In this document: positions 25,466-33,850 of the stretch, piece after piece
Layout: every line of letters starts with the position of its first letter
Position numbering within the stretch: the first letter of the stretch is position 1
Source: an uncultured Eubacteriales bacterium
GTDB taxonomy: Bacteria > Bacillota > Clostridia > Oscillospirales > Acutalibacteraceae
Reading direction: 5' to 3'
Assembly (NCBI GenBank): GCA_900315195.1
Contig: OMYD01000003.1
Span: forward strand, 1 to 44,323
Length of the DNA stretch: 44,323 nt
Notes under the pieces: model-generated
Databases searched by the model: none
Told to the model about the DNA's origin: nothing
What the model saw: the letters and a program-made list of their open reading frames with translations, nothing else
Program-made: the position numbers and the translations under genes

Positions 25466-27448
25466 TCACGTCCTGCCGAATTGTCTTTCAATTTCACTTT
25501 TTTTCATAACGATCGTTATGGGTCTGCCATGAGGGCAGTAACGGATGTCGGGATTTTCCTCCAAGGTTTTCACAATATCCATAAGCTCCTGAGCGGAGTT
25601 TTTATTGCCTGCCTTAATTGCGCTGCGACAGGCGACATTGTGATAAAACCAGTTCATTTTTTCGGTAAAAATATCGTTTTTACCCTGAGATATATAGTCC
25701 GACATTTCCGTAATACAGTCAGCGATTTCAGCGGCATCAATATATTGCGGAGCGCTGCGGACAATCACAGTTGAATTCCCGAAGTCTTCAACGTCAAATG
25801 AACACTCGCGGAACATTTCAAGATTATTAATAGCAGCGTTATATTCTTCTTTGCCCAAAGTAACCGTTATCGGCTGCAGCAGAAGCTGCTCGCTCGAACC
25901 CGCTTTGTCAGCCTTGAGCTTTTCATATATAATGCGTTCATGAGCCGCGTGCTTGTCAATAAAAAGCAGCTCCATTTTCTCGTTTTCAACAATTATGTAG
26001 GTATTAAACGCCTCGCCTATATATTTCAAGCTGCTTTTTTCTGGTTTGAACAGAGTGGACTGCGGCGTTTCCTCAAACACGATTTCGGGTTTTTGCTCAG
26101 TTCCTTTTTCAACAGTATCAGTAAAGACCGCTTCTTTTTCCGGAATAAAGCTTTTGCTAAACTCAGCTTCTTTCTTTGCGGTTTTTACCGCCTGTTTTGA
26201 GAACAAATCAAACGGATTCGCACTGTCGGATAATACGGTTTCAGGAGTATTAAACGGCCCCTCGGTTTCAGGAATATCTATATCAAGCTCGGCTATCGGG
26301 TCTGGCTTTTTTATCATAGGATGAGGGGACTTAGGCATCTCATGCTTGGGCTGCTTATTTAGGATTGCATCAGCGTTGCGAAACGGATTAAAGGGCTTAA
26401 TTGCCGGCGCGGAAGTTACATCAGCGGGCTTATTTGAAAAGCTTGCCTGTTTTTTAGTGTCAAACTGCATGAGCGCGGATTTGACAGCGTGATAAACAGC
26501 GTCAAATACGGGACGCTCGTTAATAAAACGAACCTCAATTTTTGAGGGATGCACATTTACGTCAATGTTTTCATACGGAAGATTAATATTCAGAACGCAT
26601 GACGGAAACTTGCCGACCATTATTGAGTGCTTAAAAGCTTCTTCCAACGCCGCCATTGCTGTGCGGGATTTAACATATCTTCCGTTTATAAAGAAGTTTT
26701 GCATGTTGCGGTTTGGCCTTGCGTGAACGGGCTTTGAAACATAACCGCCTACGGTAATTGAATCCAGTTTATAATCAACGGAAATAAGCCCTCCCGCAAA
26801 TTCTCTGCCAAATACTGAATAAACAGCTGAAATCAGCTTGCCGTCGCCGAATGTCTTTAGAGCCTGTTTTCCATCTCGGATATATGTAAAGGCTATATCC
26901 GGGCGAGAAAGCGCGGTTTTGTCAATTACATTTGAAACCGCGTTGCCCTCGGAAACATCTTTTTTAAGAAATTTGGCTCTGGCGGGAATGTTATAAAAAA
27001 GGTCGCGGATGACAAACGTTGTGCCCGTGGGACAACCTGCGTCATCAAAACTCACTTCCTCGCCGCCTTCTATCAAATACGAAGAACCGATATCCTCGTT
27101 TACGTTGCGTGTAATAAGCTGCAGGCGTGATACAGACGCAATGGACGCCAGCGCTTCGCCGCGAAATCCGAGAGTTGATATGCAGTCAAGGTCCTCTTGC
27201 TCTTTAACCTTGCTTGTTGCGTGGCGAAGAAAAGCAACTCTTACATCATCTTTAGCAATGCCGCAGCCGTCGTCGGTGACGCGCATAAAGGTCGTTCCGC
27301 CGTTTTTTATTTCGACGGTAATATGCTTGGCGCCCGCATCGATAGCGTTTTCAACCAGCTCCTTAATAACGGAAGCCGGACGTTCGACGACCTCGCCCGC
27401 CGCAATAAGTTCCGCGACGTGTTTGTCTAACACATTAATAACTCCCAT
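25466..27448 (-). CDS. mutL: DNA mismatch repair protein MutL
   Basis: MutL links mismatch recognition by MutS to strand incision. The 660-residue protein has the GHKL ATPase N-terminus (IAAGEVVERPASVIKELVENAIDAGA, DDGCGI, TLGFRGEALASI), a Pro/Lys/Glu-rich linker (about 335-465), and a C-terminal domain with the endonuclease motif DKHAAHERIIYE, an ACRSAIKAG segment and the zinc-site CPHGRP. The endonuclease motif normally reads DQHAxxE; here Q is K, with the metal-binding D, H and E kept, so nuclease activity is likely. That fits a genome without MutH. GGCGGTGA precedes ATG. Confidence 0.96.
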   Translation of the reverse strand: MGVINVLDKHVAELIAAGEVVERPASVIKELVENAIDAGAKHITVEIKNGGTTFMRVTDDGCGIAKDDVRVAFLRHATSKVKEQEDLDCISTLGFRGEALASIASVSRLQLITRNVNEDIGSSYLIEGGEEVSFDDAGCPTGTTFVIRDLFYNIPARAKFLKKDVSEGNAVSNVIDKTALSRPDIAFTYIRDGKQALKTFGDGKLISAVYSVFGREFAGGLISVDYKLDSITVGGYVSKPVHARPNRNMQNFFINGRYVKSRTAMAALEEAFKHSIMVGKFPSCVLNINLPYENIDVNVHPSKIEVRFINERPVFDAVYHAVKSALMQFDTKKQASFSNKPADVTSAPAIKPFNPFRNADAILNKQPKHEMPKSPHPMIKKPDPIAELDIDIPETEGPFNTPETVLSDSANPFDLFSKQAVKTAKKEAEFSKSFIPEKEAVFTDTVEKGTEQKPEIVFEETPQSTLFKPEKSSLKYIGEAFNTYIIVENEKMELLFIDKHAAHERIIYEKLKADKAGSSEQLLLQPITVTLGKEEYNAAINNLEMFRECSFDVEDFGNSTVIVRSAPQYIDAAEIADCITEMSDYISQGKNDIFTEKMNWFYHNVACRSAIKAGNKNSAQELMDIVKTLEENPDIRYCPHGRPITIVMKKSEIERQFGRT

Positions 27449-27481
27449 GCTGTCACCGCCTTTCTGTTTATGTTAAATCTG

Positions 27482-30073
27482 TTAAAGCATTTTTTTAAGC
27501 TCGTATAATACATTCATCGCTTCAATCGGCGTAAGCGTGTTAAGATCCAGCTCCTGAAGCCTTTCAATTACAGGGCTTTGAGCCGTTGAAATAAGAGAAA
27601 GCTGCGTATCGGCAGGAGCTGAAGCCTGTGAAGGAACGGTTGCCTCGGCTTTTCCGCTTTCAAGCTCGGAAAGCACTTCTTTTGCTCTGTTTATAATTGA
27701 GTTTGGAACGCCCGCGAGCTTTGCGACTTCGATTCCGTAGCTGTCGTCAGCGCCTCCTGGGATAATTCGCCGCAAAAATGTAATATCATCGCCGCGTTTC
27801 TTAACAGCGATATTGTAGTTTTTTACGCCGTCCAGCAGCTCCTCCATTACGGTAAGCTCATGATAGTGAGTAGCAAAAAGCGTTTTTGCACCCAGCTTCT
27901 TCTTATCGGCACAAAATTCCAAAACAGCTCTCGCAATGCTCATGCCGTCAAATGTTGAGGTTCCTCTGCCTATCTCATCAAGAATAAGCAGACTTTTTGA
28001 AGTTGCGGATTTCACAATATGCGCGACCTCGTTCATCTCAACCATAAATGTTGACTGACCTGAAGCCAAGTCGTCCGACGCGCCTACGCGTGTAAAAATG
28101 CTGTCGACAATTCCTATGCGTGCCGATGAAGCGGGAACAAAGCTTCCCATCTGAGCTAGAAGCACAATAAGCGCAGTCTGGCGCATATATGTTGACTTGC
28201 CCGCCATATTAGGGCCTGTTATTATCGCTACCCTGTCCCCTTTGCTGTCAAGATTCACATCATTAGGGACAAACGGAGCATCCTTGAGGAGCGTCTCAAC
28301 AACGGGATGACGCGCGTCTTTTATATAAATCGCGCTGGACTGAGTAACATCGGGACGTACATATCTGTTGTCGGAAGCGACATTGGCTAGCGAGTTGATT
28401 ACGTCGAGCGCCGCAATCGCCCTAGCGGTTTTTTGAATACGCTCAAGGTTTTCAGCGACAGTGACGCGGATTCCGTCAAAAATAGCGTACTCCATCGAAA
28501 CGCTTCTGTCTTTAGCGCCCAGAATTCTGGATTCAATTTCTTTTAAATCGGGTGTTATGTACCGCTCGCAGTTTGTAAGCGTCTGTTTGCGGATGTAATT
28601 ATCGGGAACCTGAGATTTATAAGAATTGGTTACCTCAATATAATAACCGAAAACCTTGTTATAACCTACCCTGAGCTTTGGAATACCCGTTTTCTCGCGT
28701 TCTTCCGCTTCAATTCTCGCCAGAATATCCTTTGAGTTTGTCATGTCTGAGATAACAACGTCAAGCTCCTGATTGTAGCCCTGCTTTATCATACCTCCCT
28801 CACGAACGGTAAAGGGAGGGTTAGCGACAATAGCGCTGTCAATCAAAGTGTGAATATCCTCAAGCGTATCAAGACTTTTATATACAAGCCTTAAATGAGA
28901 AGATCGGCAGTCTGAAATAAGCGTTGCAATTTCAGGAAGATTCTCTACCGCGGAGCATAATGAGCGTAAATCTCGGGCATTAGCCGAGCCGTAGACAATT
29001 CTCGTCATCAGGCGCTCAATATCAAATATGCCCGTAAGCGCTTCGGTTATTTCAAGCCTTAAAACATTGTTGTTTACAAGCTCCTCAACAGCCGACTGAC
29101 GGTTGTTGATTTTTGAGATATTCATCAGCGGATGTTCAAGCCATGAACGGATGAGGCGCTTTCCCATCGCTGTTTTTGTTTTGTCAATAACCCACAAAAG
29201 TGAGCCGCGCTTTTCCTTGGTAAGCATTGTCTGAGTAAGCTCAAGGTTGCGCTGTGTGTTAAAATCAAGCCGCAAATACTGCGATTCTGAGTAAAGCTCA
29301 ATGTGGCTGATGCGCTCAAGGCCTGACATCTGGGTTTCTTTTAGATAGTTAATGAGCGCTCCGACCGCAGAGATGAGAACATGCTTTTCTTTAACATCGT
29401 TATACTCCGCTCCGAATTGGTCAAGCACGGTTTGAGAACATAAATTAAAATCAAATTTGCTGTCCTCAAGCATTTCTACGCCTGCCGAGAGCTTTGTTTT
29501 TATGAAGAACGGCAGGGATTTGATTTTAATTACATCGCCGCCGATGAGAATTTCACGCGGACTGTAGGACGAAAGCTGATTTGTCAAAATATTTACGGAG
29601 TCTTTACCTGATATTTCGGTAGCGTATAATTCTCCTGTAGAAATATCACAGAAACACAGCCCAATAACCTTTTCGGCGGAAAACATACAACAAATATAGT
29701 TGTTTTTCCCTTCCTCAAGCATACTCTGCTCTATGACGGTTCCCGGGGTAATTACACGGATAATATCACGTTTTACAAGCCCCTTTGCAGCCTTCGGATC
29801 CTCGGTCTGCTCACAAATCGCGACCTTATAACCCTTTGCAACAAGGCGTGCAATATAGCCCTCGCAGCTGTGAAACGGTACGCCGCACATCGGCGCACGC
29901 TCTGCTTGTCCGCAATCTCTGCCTGTAAGTGTGAGTTCCAGCTCTTTTGAAGCGATTTTCGCGTCCTCGTAAAACATCTCATAGAAATCGCCGAGGCGAT
30001 AAAACAGAATACAATCCTTATTTGCTTCTTTAATTTCAAAATACTGTTTCATCATAGGTGACAGTTCAGCCAA
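27482..30073 (-). CDS. mutS: DNA mismatch repair protein MutS
   Basis: MutS recognises mispairs and small loops. The 864-residue protein has the mismatch-reading F-x-E motif in RLGDFYEMF (F30, E32), connector and clamp domains, and the ABC-type ATPase with Walker A GPNMAGKST and the signature/Walker B region ILDEIGRGTSTFDG, then ATHYHEL. The C-terminus ends with the short dimer-promoting segment (LTPIEAMNVLYELKKM). I choose TTG 30073: the product begins MAELSPMMKQY as in the family, and AAGGGTG lies seven bases upstream. It is followed by mutL at 33 bp. Confidence 0.97.
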   Translation of the reverse strand: MAELSPMMKQYFEIKEANKDCILFYRLGDFYEMFYEDAKIASKELELTLTGRDCGQAERAPMCGVPFHSCEGYIARLVAKGYKVAICEQTEDPKAAKGLVKRDIIRVITPGTVIEQSMLEEGKNNYICCMFSAEKVIGLCFCDISTGELYATEISGKDSVNILTNQLSSYSPREILIGGDVIKIKSLPFFIKTKLSAGVEMLEDSKFDFNLCSQTVLDQFGAEYNDVKEKHVLISAVGALINYLKETQMSGLERISHIELYSESQYLRLDFNTQRNLELTQTMLTKEKRGSLLWVIDKTKTAMGKRLIRSWLEHPLMNISKINNRQSAVEELVNNNVLRLEITEALTGIFDIERLMTRIVYGSANARDLRSLCSAVENLPEIATLISDCRSSHLRLVYKSLDTLEDIHTLIDSAIVANPPFTVREGGMIKQGYNQELDVVISDMTNSKDILARIEAEEREKTGIPKLRVGYNKVFGYYIEVTNSYKSQVPDNYIRKQTLTNCERYITPDLKEIESRILGAKDRSVSMEYAIFDGIRVTVAENLERIQKTARAIAALDVINSLANVASDNRYVRPDVTQSSAIYIKDARHPVVETLLKDAPFVPNDVNLDSKGDRVAIITGPNMAGKSTYMRQTALIVLLAQMGSFVPASSARIGIVDSIFTRVGASDDLASGQSTFMVEMNEVAHIVKSATSKSLLILDEIGRGTSTFDGMSIARAVLEFCADKKKLGAKTLFATHYHELTVMEELLDGVKNYNIAVKKRGDDITFLRRIIPGGADDSYGIEVAKLAGVPNSIINRAKEVLSELESGKAEATVPSQASAPADTQLSLISTAQSPVIERLQELDLNTLTPIEAMNVLYELKKML

Positions 30074-30107
30074 ATTCTCACACCCTTTCATCAAATGGTT
30101 TTATTCT

Positions 30108-30509
30108 TTATGAGCAGCCGCCGCAGGTGCTGCAGCTTCCCGTGCAGTCGGCAGCGTCTGCCGTTTCGGGATCCGCACCCTGAGCGCACTGCTGAATAAT
30201 GGCGCTGACACGGTTGAGAACCGCGTCAAACGCGGATTTTGCGTCGTTATACGCAATCATATTTTCGTTTGACATAATCTTGGAATAAACTTCGCGCATT
30301 TCCTTGTTTGCCTGAGTGAGCTTTTCCTGATCTCTGTCTTTTTTACCGGCTTCATCGTTGATAATCATTCTTTTAAGATTGAACTCACCGATGAGCTGCT
30401 GAAGCTCTGTATCAGCGTCAGCAACATGCTGGGCGTTCTGCCAGTTAATATAAGTTTCCTCCTGCTGGAGGGCTTTGCCTAATTCTCTTGCCATTGTTAT
30501 AATATCCAT
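30108..30509 (-). CDS. YlbF/YmcA family regulator with a Cys-rich tail
   Basis: The 133-residue, mostly helical protein matches the YlbF/YmcA family (IITMARELGKALQQEE, then FNLKRMIINDEAGK and NENMIAYNDAKSAFDAVLNRVSAII). In B. subtilis YlbF and YmcA form a complex with YaaT that affects RNase Y-dependent mRNA processing and can carry Fe-S clusters. This copy ends in a tail with four closely spaced cysteines (C122, C126, C129, C132) plus C108, suitable for a metal or cluster site. ylbF-like genes next to mutS and miaB are common (compare B. subtilis ymcA-cotE-mutS). It lies three bases after miaB. Confidence 0.85.
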   Translation of the reverse strand: MDIITMARELGKALQQEETYINWQNAQHVADADTELQQLIGEFNLKRMIINDEAGKKDRDQEKLTQANKEMREVYSKIMSNENMIAYNDAKSAFDAVLNRVSAIIQQCAQGADPETADAADCTGSCSTCGGCS

Positions 30510-30512
30510 TTA

Positions 30513-31934
30513 TTATTCCTCCGTTTTCAGCTCGCCTTTGAGAATCCAGTTGCGAGCTTTGGTAATAGTGACATTTTGAAATGTGCCGATTAAATCTTCA
30601 TTGCCGTCTAGCTCAACAATAATATTTCCGCTTGTGCGGGCGTTAAGCTCACCTGTTTTTTCTTTAACGCCTTCAATAAGAACGTGCTCTGTCTGACCGA
30701 CCATTGAGGAGCATCGCTTAGCGGCAATTTCCTCCTGAACGTCAAGCAGCTCCCGGAACCACTTTCCTTTTTCCTCAGGGGAAATCGGATCGTCATATTT
30801 TTCGGCGGGAGTTCCTTTTCTTGGTGAAAAGATAAAGGTAAACAATGATGTGAACTCAACCTCTCTAATCAGCGAGAGCGTCTGTTTAAAATCCTCGTAG
30901 GTTTCACCCGGAAAACCAACGATAATATCGCTTGTTAAGGAAACATTTTCAATGCGCTCCTTAGCGTAATTGACGGTTTCCAAGTACTTTTTGCGGTCAT
31001 AGTGGCGGTTCATGGCTTTAAGAATTCTGTCTGAACCGCTCTGAAACGGCAAATGTAAGTGCTTGCTGATATGACGGCTGTCAGCTATAGTGTCAATTAG
31101 TTCCTTTGAGCAGTCTTTAGGGTGCGAAGTCATAAAACGCAGCCAGTAGTCGCCGTCAATGCTGTCAATCTCGCTTATCAGCCGGGCAAAGCTAATAGGT
31201 GTTTCAAGAGTTTTACCATATGAGTTTACATTCTGGCCGAGAAGTGTGATATCCTTGTAGCCGCTCTGAATCATCCGGCGCGCTTCTGAAAGGATTACGT
31301 CCTTTTCCCTGCTGCGTTCTCTGCCGCGCACATAAGGAACAATGCAATAGGTACAGAAATTATTGCAACCGTACATAATCGGAAGCCAGCCTTTAAAGCT
31401 GCCGTCTCTGCGTACAGGATAGCCCTCGTAAAGCTTTTTGTCATCGTTACCACGCTCAAACACGCGTCTGCCGTCAACAAGAGCCGAATAATAAAGCTCG
31501 GGGAAATGATGAAGTGAATGTGTTCCGAAAACAAGATTCACAAACGGAAAGCTATTATAAATCCTATTTGCGACATGCTCCTGTTCCATCATGCAGCCGC
31601 AAAGCGCTATAAGAATTTGAGGATGTTTTCTCTTGATGTTTTTCAGAGCGCCCACATTTCCGAAAACCCTGTCCTCGGCGTGTTCGCGTACGGCGCAGGT
31701 ATTAAACAGAATAAAGTCGGCGTCATCTGGAGTATCGGTAAAATCAAAACCCGATTGACTTAACATTCCCTTAATTTTTTCGCTGTCAGCCACATTCTGC
31801 TGGCAACCGTAGGTGCGAACAAATGCCAGCGGCTTTTCGCCGTGCTTGCGGATTTCCATTATTTCGGCAATCAAATTCATGTATTCAAACTGCTTTTCAG
31901 AGATGGATTCCGCTTTGATAGTATTACCCAACAA
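30513..31934 (-). CDS. miaB: tRNA-2-methylthio-N6-dimethylallyladenosine synthase
   Basis: MiaB is a radical-SAM methylthiotransferase acting on i6A37 of tRNA, the product of MiaA. The 473-residue protein has the N-terminal auxiliary-cluster cysteines (C44 in RTYGCQQN, C80 in FNTCAVRE, C114 in LCGCMMEQ), the radical SAM CxxxCxxC (C190, C194, C197 in YGCNNFCTYC) and a C-terminal TRAM domain. The start is TTG 31934 (or the adjacent TTG), with AGGTG upstream. It heads the miaB-ylbF-mutSL-miaA run from a strong promoter. The order miaB-ymcA-mutS-mutL is also known in Bacillus. Confidence 0.95.
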   Translation of the reverse strand: MLGNTIKAESISEKQFEYMNLIAEIMEIRKHGEKPLAFVRTYGCQQNVADSEKIKGMLSQSGFDFTDTPDDADFILFNTCAVREHAEDRVFGNVGALKNIKRKHPQILIALCGCMMEQEHVANRIYNSFPFVNLVFGTHSLHHFPELYYSALVDGRRVFERGNDDKKLYEGYPVRRDGSFKGWLPIMYGCNNFCTYCIVPYVRGRERSREKDVILSEARRMIQSGYKDITLLGQNVNSYGKTLETPISFARLISEIDSIDGDYWLRFMTSHPKDCSKELIDTIADSRHISKHLHLPFQSGSDRILKAMNRHYDRKKYLETVNYAKERIENVSLTSDIIVGFPGETYEDFKQTLSLIREVEFTSLFTFIFSPRKGTPAEKYDDPISPEEKGKWFRELLDVQEEIAAKRCSSMVGQTEHVLIEGVKEKTGELNARTSGNIIVELDGNEDLIGTFQNVTITKARNWILKGELKTEE

Positions 31935-31970
31935 ATAAACACCTACTCACCCATTTTGATTAACTGAATA

Positions 31971-31999
31971 ATTATATCATATTTAAGAAGCTATTTCAA
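31971..31999 (-). promoter_or_regulatory. Strong sigma-A type promoter of the miaB-mutSL-sepF run
   Basis: TTGAAA (31994-31999), a 17 bp spacer and a perfect TATAAT (31971-31976) lie on the - strand about 30 bp upstream of miaB. It is the last clear promoter before the one at rplS, 15.6 kb further on, so it may serve thirteen genes. Confidence 0.82.
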
Positions 32000-32027
32000 T
32001 ATGTTTTTACACAATATTTCGACTTTT

Positions 32028-32684
32028 TCAGCGAATCGGCGTAAAATATCCACCATATGTTGTGGGAATTTCTCCTACAACCACAGATTGAGCGATTTCA
32101 TAATCCGATGTAAAGGTGAGCGTATCATCATAGTCAACGGATGCGGTAACAATTTCGGAAGTTACTATCAGACGAATATGGTGAATAGTCTGATTGATTC
32201 CCGCCTCCTCAAAGCTGCTCACAAGCTCTGCCGAAAAGCTGCCTGTAAGGCAATAGCTAAGCGGAACTTTAGGGCCGTAGTTAGCTATAAGACTAAGCCC
32301 CGTAAAAGCTCCTAAAGGAATATGCATAACGCTGTTTTTTATTTTTTCTATCTCATTTTCTGCCGCGCTTACAACCGAGTTCTTAAAAGCGTTTATCTTT
32401 GCGGCGTTTGTTTCTATAGCGCTAACTTTGCTTCCGCTATATTGAATAGTCGCGAAATCATTATAGGTGTACCCGCCCTGTCCGAGGACATCCTCAACAG
32501 CTATGCCTATGCATTTTGTAGTTTCCTGACGGGCAAAAGCCGGAAAATAGTTTTTGCTGAAATTTGAAATCTGTTTTTCAAAGCCTCTGACCATAAAAAA
32601 AACAAGCAAAAGAAAAATTGAAACACGTATTAATCGCTTATGCTTTTTAAAAAAATGCTTTCGTTTAAGCTTTTGAGCAACCAA
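32028..32684 (-). CDS. yunB: YunB-like sporulation protein
   Basis: The 218-residue protein has a basic N-terminus, one membrane segment (about 18-34) and an extracytoplasmic remainder. IANYGPKVPLSYCLTGSF and a final VVVGEIPTTYGGYF match the YunB family as I know it; B. subtilis YunB is sigma-E controlled and needed for efficient sporulation. That suggests an endospore former, or descent from one. The only start with a ribosome site that keeps the anchor is TTG 32684, but both lie in the 3' arm and T-tract of the preceding terminator. An ATG at 32702 in the hairpin loop has no ribosome site. I see no sigma-A promoter. Confidence 0.72.
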   Translation of the reverse strand: MVAQKLKRKHFFKKHKRLIRVSIFLLLVFFMVRGFEKQISNFSKNYFPAFARQETTKCIGIAVEDVLGQGGYTYNDFATIQYSGSKVSAIETNAAKINAFKNSVVSAAENEIEKIKNSVMHIPLGAFTGLSLIANYGPKVPLSYCLTGSFSAELVSSFEEAGINQTIHHIRLIVTSEIVTASVDYDDTLTFTSDYEIAQSVVVGEIPTTYGGYFTPIR

Positions 32685-32717
32685 AAAAACACCCCTTGTC
32701 ATTCTACACAAGGGGTG
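32683..32717 (-). terminator. Strong intrinsic terminator after the CD1247-like gene, overlapping the yunB start
   Basis: CACCCCTTGT and ACAAGGGGTG pair perfectly over 10 bp (arms at 32690-32699 and 32708-32717) around an 8-base loop, followed on the - strand by seven T (32683-32689). The 3' arm contains the AAGGGGTG that would be the yunB ribosome site, and the yunB TTG uses the final T of the tract. Confidence 0.93.
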
Positions 32718-32731
32718 CTTGATGGTGATTA

Positions 32732-33199
32732 TTATTCGTTGTCGCAGTTATTTTTATAATCGCAGGAATCGCAATCAAAATCGCAGTCTTCTTCATCGTT
32801 GAAGAGGTCTGAAAAATCGAACTCAAGCGTTTCGCCGCAGTTGGGGCAATTGATTTCGCCTTCGAGGAGAACATCTTCGGAAACGTTTATTTTTTCGCCG
32901 CATGAATCGCAGGTTACCTCGTAAAAAGGCTCCTCTTCATCATCAAAGTCATCGAAATCATCGTAATCTTCGTCATCGTCGTCAAAGAGCTCATCTTCAA
33001 CATCCGCCAGATCCTGATCAATTTCGTCGACCTCTTCGCTGAGCTCGTCATACAGCTCCTCTAAATCCTTAACATCATAAGCGATATCGTCAAGAAGGTC
33101 TATAATAGCGTTGATAACCTTAACCTCGGGCTTGCTTTCATCAAGGGAAAGACCCTCGGTAAGTCCTTTGATATAAGCGATTTTTTCGGTTAAATTCAT
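32732..33199 (-). CDS. CD1247-like acidic zinc-ribbon protein
   Basis: The 155-residue protein starts with a helical domain (MNLTEKIAYIKGLTEGLSLD, then VINAIIDLLDDIAYDVKDLEELYDELSEEVDEID), resembling proteins I recall annotated as CD1247 N-terminal domain proteins in Clostridia. A very acidic stretch (about 70-90, almost all D/E/F/Y) leads to a zinc ribbon (C97, C100, C118, C121) and a second Cys cluster at the end (C139, C143, C146, C152). The function is unknown. It lies 14 bp after efp and is transcribed with it up to the terminator. The acid content argues against simple DNA binding. Confidence 0.75.
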   Translation of the reverse strand: MNLTEKIAYIKGLTEGLSLDESKPEVKVINAIIDLLDDIAYDVKDLEELYDELSEEVDEIDQDLADVEDELFDDDDEDYDDFDDFDDEEEPFYEVTCDSCGEKINVSEDVLLEGEINCPNCGETLEFDFSDLFNDEEDCDFDCDSCDYKNNCDNE

Positions 33200-33213
33200 A
33201 TCTTTCTCCTAAA

Positions 33214-33771
33214 TTATGCTCTGCCCATGTACTCGCCTGTACGGGTATCAATCTGAATAACCTCGCCCTCATCGATAAAGAGCGGAACCTTGATTTCTGC
33301 GCCTGTTTCAAGAGTGGCGGGCTTTGTAGCGTTGGTAGCGGTATCGCCCTTAAAGCCGGGATCAGTCTTGGTAACTGTCAGCTCAACAAAGTTGGGCGGC
33401 TCAACGCCGAATACGTTGCCCTTGTAGGACAAAATCTTACATACCATGTTCTCCTTAACAAACTTGAAGTTGTCGCCGAGAACAGCCTTGTTAATGGGAA
33501 TCTGCTCCCAAGTCTCAGTGTCCATGAAGTAATAGAGGTCGCCGTCTGAGTAGCTGTACTCCATGTCCTTTCTCTCAATGAAAGCGGTGGGATATTTGTC
33601 GTTGGGGTTGAAGGTCTTTTCAACCACAGCGCCTGTAATTACGTTTCTGATTTTAGTTCTGACAAACGCAGCGCCCTTTCCCGGTTTAACGTGCTGGAAT
33701 TCGATGATGGAAACAACCTGTCCATCCATTTCGAATGTTACGCCGTTTCTGAAATCACCTGCTGAAATCAT
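33214..33771 (-). CDS. efp: Translation elongation factor P
   Basis: EF-P rescues ribosomes stalled at polyproline stretches. The 185-residue protein has three beta-barrel domains; the tip loop reads [10 protein letters not shown] with K32 at the usual modified position, and the C-terminus has [18 protein letters not shown] and [15 protein letters not shown] 33771 has AGGAGG seven to eight bases upstream; the longer frame would run through the leader. aroQ-M24 peptidase-efp matches B. subtilis yqhS-yqhT-efp. A good promoter lies upstream. Confidence 0.97.
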   Translation of the reverse strand: MISAGDFRNGVTFEMDGQVVSIIEFQHVKPGKGAAFVRTKIRNVITGAVVEKTFNPNDKYPTAFIERKDMEYSYSDGDLYYFMDTETWEQIPINKAVLGDNFKFVKENMVCKILSYKGNVFGVEPPNFVELTVTKTDPGFKGDTATNATKPATLETGAEIKVPLFIDEGEVIQIDTRTGEYMGRA

Positions 33772-33816
33772 TTTAATTACCTCCTGTTTTATGTAATACA
33801 ACTCTAGGTTAAAATT

Positions 33817-33845
33817 ATTATACCTAATATTGGGAAAAAATGCAA
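33817..33845 (-). promoter_or_regulatory. Sigma-A type promoter of efp
   Basis: TTGCAT (33840-33845), a 17 bp spacer and a perfect TATAAT (33817-33822) occur on the - strand between the M24 peptidase stop and efp. The predicted leader is about 40 nt. Confidence 0.77.
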
Positions 33846-33850
33846 GTACT

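Noticed and set aside
27009..27476. 155-codon + strand open frame antisense to mutL
   Set aside because: Opposite the conserved ATPase domain of mutL; low-complexity Ser/Pro-rich translation typical of a shadow frame.
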